Assembly (NCBI GenBank): GCA_012033255.1
Contig: JAAUSF010000017.1
Location: forward strand, 1-56,685
Reading direction: 5' to 3'
Length of the DNA stretch: 56,685 nt
DNA from: Cyanobacteria bacterium RU_5_0
Lineage (GTDB): Bacteria; Cyanobacteriota; Cyanobacteriia; Elainellales; Elainellaceae
Shown: positions 27,875 through 36,356 of the stretch, in pieces
Position numbering within the stretch: the stretch's first letter is position 1
How the letters are laid out: every line of letters begins with the position of its first letter
The notes under the pieces: model-generated
The model's input: only the letters and a program-made list of their open reading frames with translations
Database searches by the model: none
What the model was told of the DNA's origin: nothing
Made by a program: the position numbers and the translations under genes

Positions 27875-28255
27875 TCATCCCCCCACAAGAGCTTCAACGG
27901 GTACCTTTTGTTCTAGCCGATTTCTCAGGTCTGCCATTAAATTTTCGTCGTTGCGGTGGGCTTCCCAGGAGCCGGAGTAGAGGACGCCAATGGTCCAATT
28001 GCCTTGCATCGAGTTGGCATCTTCGGTGAGAGTGCCTGAGTAGCTGACGGAATGGTGTGAGGGGGTGAGATATCGTTTGGTGAAGCGAATGCTGCGTCCG
28101 ACGACTTCACCGTCTATTTGGGCTTCGCCTAAGTGGTTATCGTCTAGGATGCGACCACTGAGGGAATTACCGCTCTGGATAAATGTTGCCTCGAAGCGGG
28201 TTGGGGTGCCTGCTTGCCAGTAGGTTCCTAGCCAAGTGCCATTCACGTCTGCCAT
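27875..28255 (-). CDS. Small beta-rich protein of unknown function
   Basis: 126 residues, cytosolic by sequence. Alternating hydrophobic/polar strands and repeated Gly-Trp motifs (NGTWLGTYWQ, MQGNWTIGV, YSGSWEAHR) suggest a small beta-barrel, lipocalin-like, but no named family is recognised. It lies 69 bp upstream of ispD on the same strand, so co-transcription is possible. Two MITE-like elements lie just upstream. Confidence 0.65.
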   Translation of the reverse strand: MADVNGTWLGTYWQAGTPTRFEATFIQSGNSLSGRILDDNHLGEAQIDGEVVGRSIRFTKRYLTPSHHSVSYSGTLTEDANSMQGNWTIGVLYSGSWEAHRNDENLMADLRNRLEQKVPVEALVGG

Positions 28256-28291
28256 CTTGTTTCTCCTAATTTTAAATAGGACTGAGCCAGA

Positions 28292-28356
28292 GTAGGCACA
28301 AGACCTACCTCTACCATTGGGGGGTCAAATCGTTTCATTCCATCATTCAGCAACGC
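28292..28356. mobile_element. Family B element, right-end fragment
   Basis: Matches the right third of the 11178-11380 copy (CTACCATTGG, ATCGTTTCATTCC) and ends TTCAGCAACGC. The left two thirds are missing. A complete family A element is inserted eleven bases further on. Confidence 0.8.
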
Positions 28357-28367
28357 GCAAATTTTTA

Positions 28368-28539
28368 CCACCTGTAAATTTTCTGTTGATGTATGGTGTG
28401 ATGTAGGGGCAATCCCGGCGTGGTTGCCCTGGATTAGAGGGCAGACACGTGGGTCTGCCCCGACCGATGCCCTGGATTAGAGGGCAGACACGTGGGTCTG
28501 CCCGACCGATTGCAAAATCAACAAAAAATTTACAGGTGG
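28368..28539. mobile_element. Family A MITE-like element, complete, with 8-bp target duplication
   Basis: 172 bp with inverted ends of about 23 bp (CCACCTGTAAATTTT at the left; AAAATTTACAGGTGG-type right end). Both sides carry AATTTTTA (28360-28367 and 28540-28547). The interior has an imperfect tandem pair with GGATTAGAGGGCAGACACGT. No ORF, so it is non-autonomous. Confidence 0.93.
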
Positions 28540-28559
28540 AATTTTTATCCCTCAGTCCT

Positions 28560-29429
28560 TTATTGCTTCATCCAAGTTAAACAGTGTTGCATCTGCTGTT
28601 GCATGGTATCTCGATCGGCATGATAACGACGACCGTGACCCGGAAGTACCCACTCAAAGGAGTAGTTTGCGAGGGTTTGCATGGATTGGGTGAGTTCTGT
28701 CCAGGAGTACCAGCAGGCTTGGCGGAAGGCATAGAGGTGGTTGAGATGGGCTGACCATGCCAGGTGATCGCCTGTGAAGAGAAAGGTGTTGGCGTAGAGC
28801 AAAACGGTGTGTCCTTTGGTGTGACCGGGGACAGGGAGAATTAATAGGTCGGGGGCGAGTTGAATTGGGTTGGTGCCGGAGAGTTTGATTTCGATCGTTT
28901 GGGTGTTGCGAGTGATGTCGTCGTTGTGGAGGATGCGATCGCAGCCAAAATGCTGCTGAAATTTTTCGTGATCGGCGATGTCGTCTCGATGGGTGAGATA
29001 GAGGTAGCGAATGCCTCCCATCGCTTCTAATTGTCTGACAAGGGGCGGGGCGAAGCGGGGCGAATCGACAAGTACATTTCCTTCTGAACGATGGATAAAG
29101 TAGCTAGCTGCACCAAAGGAGTTCTCGGCATGATAGCCGCAATGGTAGATATTGTGGGCGATCGGGATTGGAAAGCTCTCTTGTGCGAGTTTGATATCTG
29201 TTGGTTTTTCGACGGTGCCAATGGAAGCGGTAGGGCAGGATAGAAGTGCCTGCATTGCAGATAGCCGTTCGGTTTCGTTGGCAGGCTGGTGGTAAACGGC
29301 GGACTGATCACCTGCTTGATGAAAAACGTCTGGAGCCATCCAACGGCAAGTGTCACAGTCAATGCAGGTGCGATCGACATAAAAATTACCGCTAATGTTT
29401 TCGGGGCGTCGTTGGTTGAGATGAGCCAT
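28560..29429 (-). CDS. Ferredoxin-domain metallo-beta-lactamase fold hydrolase
   Basis: 289 residues. An N-terminal ferredoxin-like part carries Cys22-x2-Cys25-x2-Cys28 and Cys65-Pro, enough for one [4Fe-4S] cluster. It is followed by an MBL-fold domain with the variant metal motif THRDDIADH, then GHTKGH, TGDHLA and PGHGRRYH. The Asp/Arg replacement in the first motif departs from HxHxDH, so the metal content may be unusual. A redox-linked hydrolase or oxidoreductase is inference. Start at 29429; single gene, downstream of a 370-bp gap. Confidence 0.85.
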   Translation of the reverse strand: MAHLNQRRPENISGNFYVDRTCIDCDTCRWMAPDVFHQAGDQSAVYHQPANETERLSAMQALLSCPTASIGTVEKPTDIKLAQESFPIPIAHNIYHCGYHAENSFGAASYFIHRSEGNVLVDSPRFAPPLVRQLEAMGGIRYLYLTHRDDIADHEKFQQHFGCDRILHNDDITRNTQTIEIKLSGTNPIQLAPDLLILPVPGHTKGHTVLLYANTFLFTGDHLAWSAHLNHLYAFRQACWYSWTELTQSMQTLANYSFEWVLPGHGRRYHADRDTMQQQMQHCLTWMKQ

Positions 29430-29797
29430 TGTGATTCAGTTGTAAATGAGGTGTAAATGAGGGGTTGCTAAAAATAGTGGGAAAAGTAGGATTAGAGAGG
29501 AGACATAAAATTCTGGTTTAATCCTCTGCAAATTAATGTTGTGTTTTGTTAGAGAATTGAGTTGACGACGGGCTTTGTCCTCTGTAGTGTCCACTATAGG
29601 GTATGGATTGAACGAATGTCCGTTTGAGTGTCTTGGGGGAATGGTGAGTCACTCTGAAGCTGAGGCAGTCTAGAGGAGTGTGAGGCGATCGGCTGGGTTC
29701 AAGGCTGAAGCTGCCCCATTTTTCGTCGATAGGGATGAATCCGATCGGCATATCCTAATATGGTTATGAGATCGAACCTTTTCTTTTTTCTGAAGAA
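29430..29797. other. Divergent intergenic region, no gene seen
   Basis: About 370 bp between the MBL gene and the histidine kinase gene. A minus-strand ORF here (29533-29751) has no RBS or recognisable protein features. No repeat family detected. Confidence 0.4.
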
Positions 29798-31867
29798 ATG
29801 GCGCTGCAAGACAATTTTCCGCAGTCCCACCCAGAAGATGAGTCGTTCGTTAGTGATGAACGGAAGACGAGAGAGCAGTTGATTGACGAACTAACTGCGC
29901 TCCGACGGCATGTAGCGAAATTGGAAATTGTTCAAAATGTGCGGCAGTTTCTTGATTTGAATCAAGTTCTTAGGGCTGCGGTTGAGGAGGTGCGGCAATT
30001 TCTTCAGGTCGATCGGGTGGTTGTCTATCAGTTCAGTTCAGACTGGAGTGGTCTGGTTGTCGCGGAGTCGCTTGGCGATCCGATGTTTTCGATTATTAAT
30101 TTGATGATCCGTGATCCTTGTTTTGAAGAGGCGAAGCTAGAAGCCTATCTAAATGGACGGATTCATTGCATTAATGATGTCTTGGTGGATGAGCTTGATC
30201 CGTGCTACGCCAAGTTTTTAACGCAGTTGCATATTCGTGCTGTTTTGGTTGTCCCAATTTTGCTAAGGCGGAGATTGTGGGGGCTGTTGGTGGCTCATCA
30301 GTGTACGAGTCCGCAACAGTGGCAACCCATGAACGGGTTGATGTTGCAGCAACTGAGCGATCAACTTGCGGTTGCAATTCAACAATCACAACTCTATCAA
30401 GAGGTTTCTCAACTGAATCAGCAATTGGAGCGTAAAGTACGACTTCGCACGGCTCAATTACAACAAGCTCTGGAGTTTGAGGCGCTATTGAAGCGAATTA
30501 CAGATCGGGTTCGGGATAGTTTGGATGACGCTCAAATCTTTCAGTCGGCTGTGCATGAGTTGGCGTTGGGGTTGCGGCTGACGGGTTGTGCTATGGCGCT
30601 GTATGACTTGCAGCAAAGGACTTCTACCATTCATTCTGAGTACATTTGCTCTGAGTTGCCGTCGGCTCAAGGGCAAATTGTGCAAATGGCTGGCTTTCCT
30701 GATCTCTATGATCAATTGCTGCAAGGACAACCGATTCAGTTCTGCCAAGTTCGATCGATTGCGAGTACGGCTCGTCATTCCCACAGGGATGATGCGATTC
30801 TTGCTTGTCCGTTGGTTGACGATCGGCAGGTGATTGGTGATTTATGGCTATTCAAATTATCTGCGGAGTCGTTTAATACGCTGGAGATTCGTTTGGTGCA
30901 GCAAGTGGCAAACCAATGCGCGATCGCCTTACGCCAATCTCGTTTGTATCAAATGGCTCAAGCGCAGGTGGACGAACTTGAACGTCTCAATCATCTTAAA
31001 GATGACTTCTTGAGTATGGTTTCTCATGAACTTCGCACTCCAATGTCTAGCATCAAGATGGCGCTTCAGATGCTAAATGTTCTTTTGTTTAAGGATGAAG
31101 GCAGACGGATGAAGGATCAAAGCAGTGTCGTGGAGACGCCTAAAGCAAGCGAAGCATTGCAGGAAACCTCCGCAATCTTACCTCCTGATGCTTCTATCCT
31201 CTCTTCATCTTTCACCCTTCATCCTGCATCCTTGCAACGGGTTTATCGGTATTTCCAAATTCTCCAAGATGAATGTGAACGGGAAATTGATGTCATCAAC
31301 AATTTGTTGGATTTGTCCCATTTGAATGCTGAAACTGAACCTCTGGTGCTTAGCACGATTAATCCGCATCTTTGGATTCCACATGTAGTAGAGCCGTTTG
31401 AAGAGTGCATCCGCCGCCAACGGCAACAGTTACAACTGGATTTACCTGCGGCTCTGCCACCTGTGAGAACCGATCTTTCTTATTTGAAGCGTATTTTGAC
31501 AGAATTGTTGACGAATGCGTGCAAATACACTCCATCTGGTGAGCGAATTACGGTGTCGGCATGTGTCGTGAGAGATGACTTACTGCCTCACTCTATCCCC
31601 TCATCCCCTGATCCCCTCATCCCCTCACCCATTCCCCTCTTCTATCTGAGTGTCAGCAATACAGGTGTGGAGATTCCGCTGGATGAGTGCGATCGCATCT
31701 TTGACAAGTTCTACCGGGTGCCCAGTAGCGATCCCTGGAAGCCAGGTGGTACAGGTTTGGGACTGGCATTGGTGAAGAAGTTGGTTGACTGTCTGGGAGG
31801 AACGATTCAGGTTGAAAGTGTGGCGGGTCAGACGACATTTACAGTGCTGCTACCGTTATTTGAGTAG
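29798..31867 (+). CDS. GAF-GAF sensor histidine kinase, candidate DXCF cyanobacteriochrome
   Basis: 689 residues, no membrane segment. A short coiled coil, then GAF1 (about 40-195) of the bilin-binding type with Asp106-Pro-Cys108-Phe109 (a DXCF motif) and the canonical-position Cys136-Tyr137 before FLTQLHIRAVLVVPI. A coiled coil, GAF2 (about 235-385), a DHp domain with the phospho-acceptor His410 in SHELRTP, and an HATPase domain (N box LLTNACKYT, GTGLGLAL). The G1 box reads SNTGVEIP rather than DxGxGI. Low-complexity inserts lie in DHp (about 432-475) and in HATPase (about 595-610). A violet/blue-green photoreceptor is inference; no response regulator is adjacent. Confidence 0.88.
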   Translation: MALQDNFPQSHPEDESFVSDERKTREQLIDELTALRRHVAKLEIVQNVRQFLDLNQVLRAAVEEVRQFLQVDRVVVYQFSSDWSGLVVAESLGDPMFSIINLMIRDPCFEEAKLEAYLNGRIHCINDVLVDELDPCYAKFLTQLHIRAVLVVPILLRRRLWGLLVAHQCTSPQQWQPMNGLMLQQLSDQLAVAIQQSQLYQEVSQLNQQLERKVRLRTAQLQQALEFEALLKRITDRVRDSLDDAQIFQSAVHELALGLRLTGCAMALYDLQQRTSTIHSEYICSELPSAQGQIVQMAGFPDLYDQLLQGQPIQFCQVRSIASTARHSHRDDAILACPLVDDRQVIGDLWLFKLSAESFNTLEIRLVQQVANQCAIALRQSRLYQMAQAQVDELERLNHLKDDFLSMVSHELRTPMSSIKMALQMLNVLLFKDEGRRMKDQSSVVETPKASEALQETSAILPPDASILSSSFTLHPASLQRVYRYFQILQDECEREIDVINNLLDLSHLNAETEPLVLSTINPHLWIPHVVEPFEECIRRQRQQLQLDLPAALPPVRTDLSYLKRILTELLTNACKYTPSGERITVSACVVRDDLLPHSIPSSPDPLIPSPIPLFYLSVSNTGVEIPLDECDRIFDKFYRVPSSDPWKPGGTGLGLALVKKLVDCLGGTIQVESVAGQTTFTVLLPLFE

Positions 31868-31946
31868 CGATCGGTCGGTCTTCCAGGTTTGTGACCGCAT
31901 ACCGTTACACTGGATTAAAGGGGGCTGTTTTATCTGGACTACTGTC

Positions 31947-32327
31947 ATGAGTAACAATAACTTGAGTTTTCTTGATGATGGGCAATCGATCGCCTCAACG
32001 GTCACTCATTTACACAACTATTTCAGACATGTCTATTCCCAACACAAGATTAAACGCAGTGAATTGGTGAGTCGGTTGGATGCGGCAACGGAAGAAGAGG
32101 AACAGAATGTTTTACAACAGCTTCGTCAAGTTGATGAGGAGTTAACCCTGTTTGGGATTTTGAGTGATTCGCTTTCGGCGGTTAATCGGGTAGTTCATTC
32201 TAGGGCAGTGGCAAATGTGCTTGGGGTTGAGGCTGAACTTTATCAAGTTCATCTGGAGGATGAAGCCGAACAATTGACAGAACGCCAAGTGGCTCAAAGG
32301 AGAGCGACGCAAGGCAAAGAATCCTAA
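31947..32327 (+). CDS. Small alpha-helical protein of unknown function
   Basis: 126 residues from the ATG at 31947; a longer upstream version would start in the kinase 3' end and has no support. Charged, helical, with an acidic Glu-run (ATEEEEQNVLQQL). No membrane segment or known motif. It follows the histidine kinase by 79 bp on the same strand, so it may be co-transcribed, but it has no receiver-domain features. Confidence 0.65.
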   Translation: MSNNNLSFLDDGQSIASTVTHLHNYFRHVYSQHKIKRSELVSRLDAATEEEEQNVLQQLRQVDEELTLFGILSDSLSAVNRVVHSRAVANVLGVEAELYQVHLEDEAEQLTERQVAQRRATQGKES

Positions 32328-32510
32328 ACCCAATGGCTGAAGTCTTGACTGAGCATAAACGAGCGTATTGTTCTGCTATCCCGTCTGGAGGGGTTGGGCG
32401 ATCGGGATATATTTTTCAAGCATAAATCGTAAGACTCAGAAGTAGGGTTCATTCCTTACCTGCCAGAAACGAGTATGAGTAAAGAAGACTGAAGTTTAGC
32501 CGTTGAGCAA

Positions 32511-33767
32511 ATGAGCCTTTCAAGACAACCGATCGACCTTCCTGCCAGTCATCCAGTACTCTGCCAAATTGTGGCTCAGCGAATCAATCAAAGCCCCGAT
32601 CGCCGCATTCCGTTTGCGGAGTTCATGGAATTGGCGTTATATCATCCGCAGCATGGATACTATGCTACAAATCAGACAGGCAAGGGCATTCAGAGCGATT
32701 TCTTCACGTCATCGCATCTCGGATCAGACTTCGGTGAATTGTTAGCCGAACAATTTGCCCAACTATGGGAATTGCTCGATCGCCCCCACCCCTTCACCCT
32801 CATTGAAATGGGAGCCGGACAAGGCTTGATCGTGCAAGATGTCTTGCGATATTTACATCGTCATCACTTTTCTGTGTTCGAGGCATTGAACTATATCATC
32901 ATCGAAACATCCCCCGCCTTGATTGCCGAACAGCAACATCGGTTTCAGAAACTCATTCAATCTTGGGGACAGTTGCATTGGCGATCGTGGGACGAAATCC
33001 CCAAAAACTCAATCATCGGTTGCTGCTTTTCCAACGAACTCATTGATGCCTTTCCCGTTCATCAAATTGCGATCGAACACGGAAAACTGCGAGAAATCTA
33101 CGTAACCCTTGCCAGAGGACAAGAAAATCAAGGAACAGAAAAACACTCTTCTTCCTTCTTCCTTCCTCCTTTATCCTTCAGTGAAGTGATAGACAAACTT
33201 TCCACTCCCAAACTTGCTGAATACTTTGACTTAATTAATATCCAATGTCCCTCCGAAAGATATCCAGAAGGCTATCGTACTGAAGTAAATTTAGCCGCCT
33301 TAGATTGGCTCACTACGATCGCCGATCGCCTCCAGAAAGGCTATTTACTAACGATCGATTATGGCTATCCTGCCCACCGCTACTATAGTCCGACGCGCAA
33401 CCAGGGAACATTACAGTGCTACTATCAACATGCCTATCACGCCGATCCGTATGTGGCGATCGGCTACCAAGACATCACCGCTCATGTTAATTTCACAGCC
33501 CTGGAACAACACGGAAAGCAATGCGGTCTAGAGACTATAGGCTTCACGCAACAGGGATTATTTCTGATGGCATTGGGATTGGGCGATCGCCTCGCCTCCC
33601 TTTCTCAGCCTGATCCAGACACTCCCCTGCATGATCTCCTGCAACGACGAGAAGCCCTCCACGCTTTAATCAACCCAATGGGATTGGGCAACTTCGGTGT
33701 GTTGATTCAGTCGAAAGGGGTAGACAATCAATCCCTCAGAGGGCTGAATGTTCCGCCACTGGTTTAG
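32511..33767 (+). CDS. SAM-dependent methyltransferase, NDUFAF7/MidA family
   Basis: 418 residues. The family N-terminus FAEFMELALYHPQHGYYA, then DFFTSSHLGSDFGELLAEQ, the SAM-binding loop IEMGAGQGLIVQDVL and IGCCFSNELIDAFPVH. The mitochondrial homologue methylates an Arg of complex I; in cyanobacteria the substrate (perhaps NDH-1) is unknown. Residues about 205-225 (TEKHSSSFFLPPLSFS) form a low-complexity insert from a CTTCTTCC-type repeat at 33141-33180. Start at 32511 has no clear RBS. Monocistronic. Confidence 0.9.
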   Translation: MSLSRQPIDLPASHPVLCQIVAQRINQSPDRRIPFAEFMELALYHPQHGYYATNQTGKGIQSDFFTSSHLGSDFGELLAEQFAQLWELLDRPHPFTLIEMGAGQGLIVQDVLRYLHRHHFSVFEALNYIIIETSPALIAEQQHRFQKLIQSWGQLHWRSWDEIPKNSIIGCCFSNELIDAFPVHQIAIEHGKLREIYVTLARGQENQGTEKHSSSFFLPPLSFSEVIDKLSTPKLAEYFDLINIQCPSERYPEGYRTEVNLAALDWLTTIADRLQKGYLLTIDYGYPAHRYYSPTRNQGTLQCYYQHAYHADPYVAIGYQDITAHVNFTALEQHGKQCGLETIGFTQQGLFLMALGLGDRLASLSQPDPDTPLHDLLQRREALHALINPMGLGNFGVLIQSKGVDNQSLRGLNVPPLV

Positions 33768-33842
33768 TTTATGGGAGTAGATGGGTAGATGAGTAGAGGA
33801 TCAACGCCAAAGATTCCTGCGCTATTCCGTCACTCTGTCACT

Positions 33843-35039
33843 TTACCGCAACCAACTCTTCAATCGTGCCGCCACTTGAGGACGCCGCAGTTTCCGCATT
33901 GCCTTAGTTTGAATCTGTCGGACTCGTTCACGGGAAAGATTGAAAATTCCGCCCACTTCTTCTAGCGTATGGGTTTCGCCTGTCGTCAATCCGTAACGCA
34001 GGGCGATGATATCGCGCTCCCGTTCCGTCAGCACCTCACCCAGGACGTTGTAAATTTCCTGGCGCATCATCGCTTCACTCATTTGAGCTTCTGGCGACTG
34101 AGTGCTGTTGTCTTCCAGCAGTTCCATCAGTTCGGTGTCTTCGCCTTTACCAACCCGATGATTGAGGGAAAGCGATCGCCGCCGAACCTGTTGCAGATTG
34201 CGAAGCTGCTCAGGGGTCATTTCCAGCGATTCTGCCAGTTCTGTTTCAGTTGGGTTGCGATTTAGTTCTTTCCGCAGTTCGCGATGCGCTTTCTTAAGCT
34301 TGTTCAGTTTTTCAACGATATGAATCGGCAAACGAATGGTACGAGCATCGTTGGCGATCGTCCGAGTAATGCCCTGGCGAATCCACCAGTAGGCATAGGT
34401 GGAGAACTTGTAGCCCTTGTCGGGGTCAAATTTTTCAGTCGCACGGTTCAAGCCAAGTGCGCCTTCTTGGATCAGATCGAGGAACGGCACCCCCCGATTT
34501 AGATACCGCTTGGCGATCGACACCACCAATCGCAAATTCGATCGGATCATTTTGCGTTTCGCCACGCGGCTGAGATAGAGGCGGTGTTCCAGTTGTCGGT
34601 CATTCAACCCCAGTGCCTTAGCAATATCTGCTTTGACAATGGGACGATTCAAGTCTTTGCTGAGGCGATCGCGCAATTCTTCCACTTCGGCTAGAAACTT
34701 GACCCGTCGCGCCAATTCAATTTCCTCGTTTGGTTTCAACAGAGGATATCGCGCCATTTCTTTGAAAAAAGCACCAACCGCGTCATCTGAAACCGTTTTC
34801 CGATAGCCAGAATTACGATTTGCAAGCAACCCATCAATATCACCATCCCCTTCAAAATCAATGACAATGCCTGCATTTTCATCATCTCTATCATCAGAAA
34901 AATGGGCATCTGGCAAATCAGAATCGGCAGAGGGGATAAATTCATCGTCCGAAAAATTCATCAGTCTTATCGGATCAGTTGAGTCCAGGATGGAATTGTT
35001 CATTATGGGTTCTGAGTTGGGATTGAAGACTGCCGTCAT
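33843..35039 (-). CDS. sigC: RNA polymerase sigma factor, group 2, SigC-like
   Basis: 398 residues. An acidic N-terminal region of about 80 residues precedes DDAVGAFFKEMARYPLLKPNEE, then regions 2 ([42 protein letters not shown]), 3 and 4 (TLEEVGGIFNLSRERVRQIQ) and the C-terminal RRPQVAARLKSWLR. The acidic N-terminus, the FFKEMARYPLL start of region 1.2 and this tail are why I call it SigC, a factor linked to stationary phase, nitrogen and heat responses; paralogue assignment is by memory of the family. It has a 1.3-kb gene-free upstream region. Confidence 0.82.
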   Translation of the reverse strand: MTAVFNPNSEPIMNNSILDSTDPIRLMNFSDDEFIPSADSDLPDAHFSDDRDDENAGIVIDFEGDGDIDGLLANRNSGYRKTVSDDAVGAFFKEMARYPLLKPNEEIELARRVKFLAEVEELRDRLSKDLNRPIVKADIAKALGLNDRQLEHRLYLSRVAKRKMIRSNLRLVVSIAKRYLNRGVPFLDLIQEGALGLNRATEKFDPDKGYKFSTYAYWWIRQGITRTIANDARTIRLPIHIVEKLNKLKKAHRELRKELNRNPTETELAESLEMTPEQLRNLQQVRRRSLSLNHRVGKGEDTELMELLEDNSTQSPEAQMSEAMMRQEIYNVLGEVLTERERDIIALRYGLTTGETHTLEEVGGIFNLSRERVRQIQTKAMRKLRRPQVAARLKSWLR

Positions 35040-35904
35040 AATTTATTGCAAGGTTTAAGAAGAATGGTGTTAAGGAGGGTTTAGCGCCAATATCAACACA
35101 ATTGGCGGAAGAAAGGTTGGAATCGCTCAAATATTAGATTTAATCATTCTAAAGAGTCTCACTATTTCTGTTTACTTACGATTACTTGGTAGAATGTTAG
35201 ACTGAACTGATCGATGGAATCAGGTTAGCGAACCCCACCCAATCAAACAACTAACCCAAAGTGTGAACCTGCCTGAACTGGGTTCAATCTCTGGTTAAAC
35301 AGATGAATCACACGAATCTGCACCAAACTGAGCTACGAAAGGTTAAACATCAAGCCTTTTAGAAGGGATCTCTTGTGCTAACCCTACCTGAAATATCAGA
35401 TCTAGCTGTTTTTCTGATTACACTTTTTTAACTAAGGTGAATCGACAGTAGCATACTGCGTGAGTTGCATTTGCCTGACAGAGAGAATTAGAGAATCCTG
35501 CTAGGGAATGGATTAATCAATCCTTTGACAACCCAGCTACAGGGTAATGGATTACTTCTTTAAATGCAATCCAATTATTAAATTCGTTCTGAACAGGCTG
35601 ACCCCATACGGGAATGATCTCAGAATGACAGACTCCAGCACCTCAGAAGAACACCTCACGGCTGTTCTTAACCTCCAATGAGATTTAATTCATTGAAGTT
35701 CATCTACTATAGCAGCCTCTCGTCTGATGTCACGAAATTTGACGCTGTGGTTTGAGGTAGATGAAACTCTGAATTGGATACGGTAGCGGGAAGAAGTGTA
35801 TCCTCATCATCCGCCGATCGTCTATCTAAATTAACTTAAATTAATTCAATCCTTCTCAAAGGGATGACGCTGACAAGAGGGTGGTTTGATCTAACTTATT
35901 TAAA
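35040..35904. other. Long gene-free region upstream of the SigC-like gene
   Basis: About 865 bp without a credible ORF, AT-rich near 35130-35460. It must contain the sigma gene promoter. I could not identify a small RNA, riboswitch or operator, but the length is notable. Confidence 0.4.
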
Positions 35905-36008
35905 CTTTTAGCGCTTGTTCTAAGAACCTATCGAAAACCTCGATCGCATTTAGATGTATCCCAGGTAGGTGGGCAATACCCACCCTACTTTTAGCGCTTG
36001 TTCTAAGA
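35905..36008. repeat. Direct repeat pair flanking a GTGGGCAATACCCAC-type inverted repeat
   Basis: The 21-mer starting CTTTTAGCGCTTGTTC occurs at 35905-35925 and 35988-36008. Between them is the imperfect palindrome around GGTGGGCAATACCCACC (35968-35984). The palindrome class recurs at 39641 and 51294. It looks like a small insertion flanked by duplicated sequence. Confidence 0.65.
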
Positions 36009-36033
36009 GTCTGTTTAAAAAGCCAAAATTTGG

Positions 36034-36189
36034 CCACCTGTAAATTTTTTGTTGATGATGCGATCGGTCGGGGCAGACCTATGTGTCTGCCCTCTAATCC
36101 AGGGCGACGTGTCTGCCCTCTAATCCAGGGCAACCACGCCGGGATTGCCCCTACACCCCGCCATGTATCAACAGAAAATTTACAGGTGG
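36034..36189. mobile_element. Family A MITE-like element, complete, with 8-bp target duplication
   Basis: 156 bp with inverted ends CCACCTGTAAATTTT / AAAATTTACAGGTGG. AAATTTGG flanks it exactly (36026-36033 and 36190-36197). The interior has tandem CTGCCCTCTAATCCAGGGC units like the 28368 copy. Short ORFs that run across it are artefacts. Confidence 0.93.
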
Positions 36190-36356
36190 AAATTTGGGAT
36201 GAGACAGTGGTTCTAAACGTCGTCGATCGAGTAAGGTCGCGTGAATTGGACTAGATATAAGGCGATCAGGCATACTACATACTAGGAGCAAAGTGAGTTA
36301 TCCTTCCAGATCACTACTCTATTCTCTACAGTCTTCATTCGCCATCTCGTCATCCG

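Noticed and set aside
35900..36254. Short ORFs on both strands around 36 kb
   Set aside because: They run across the family A element and the direct repeat pair; no RBS or family.
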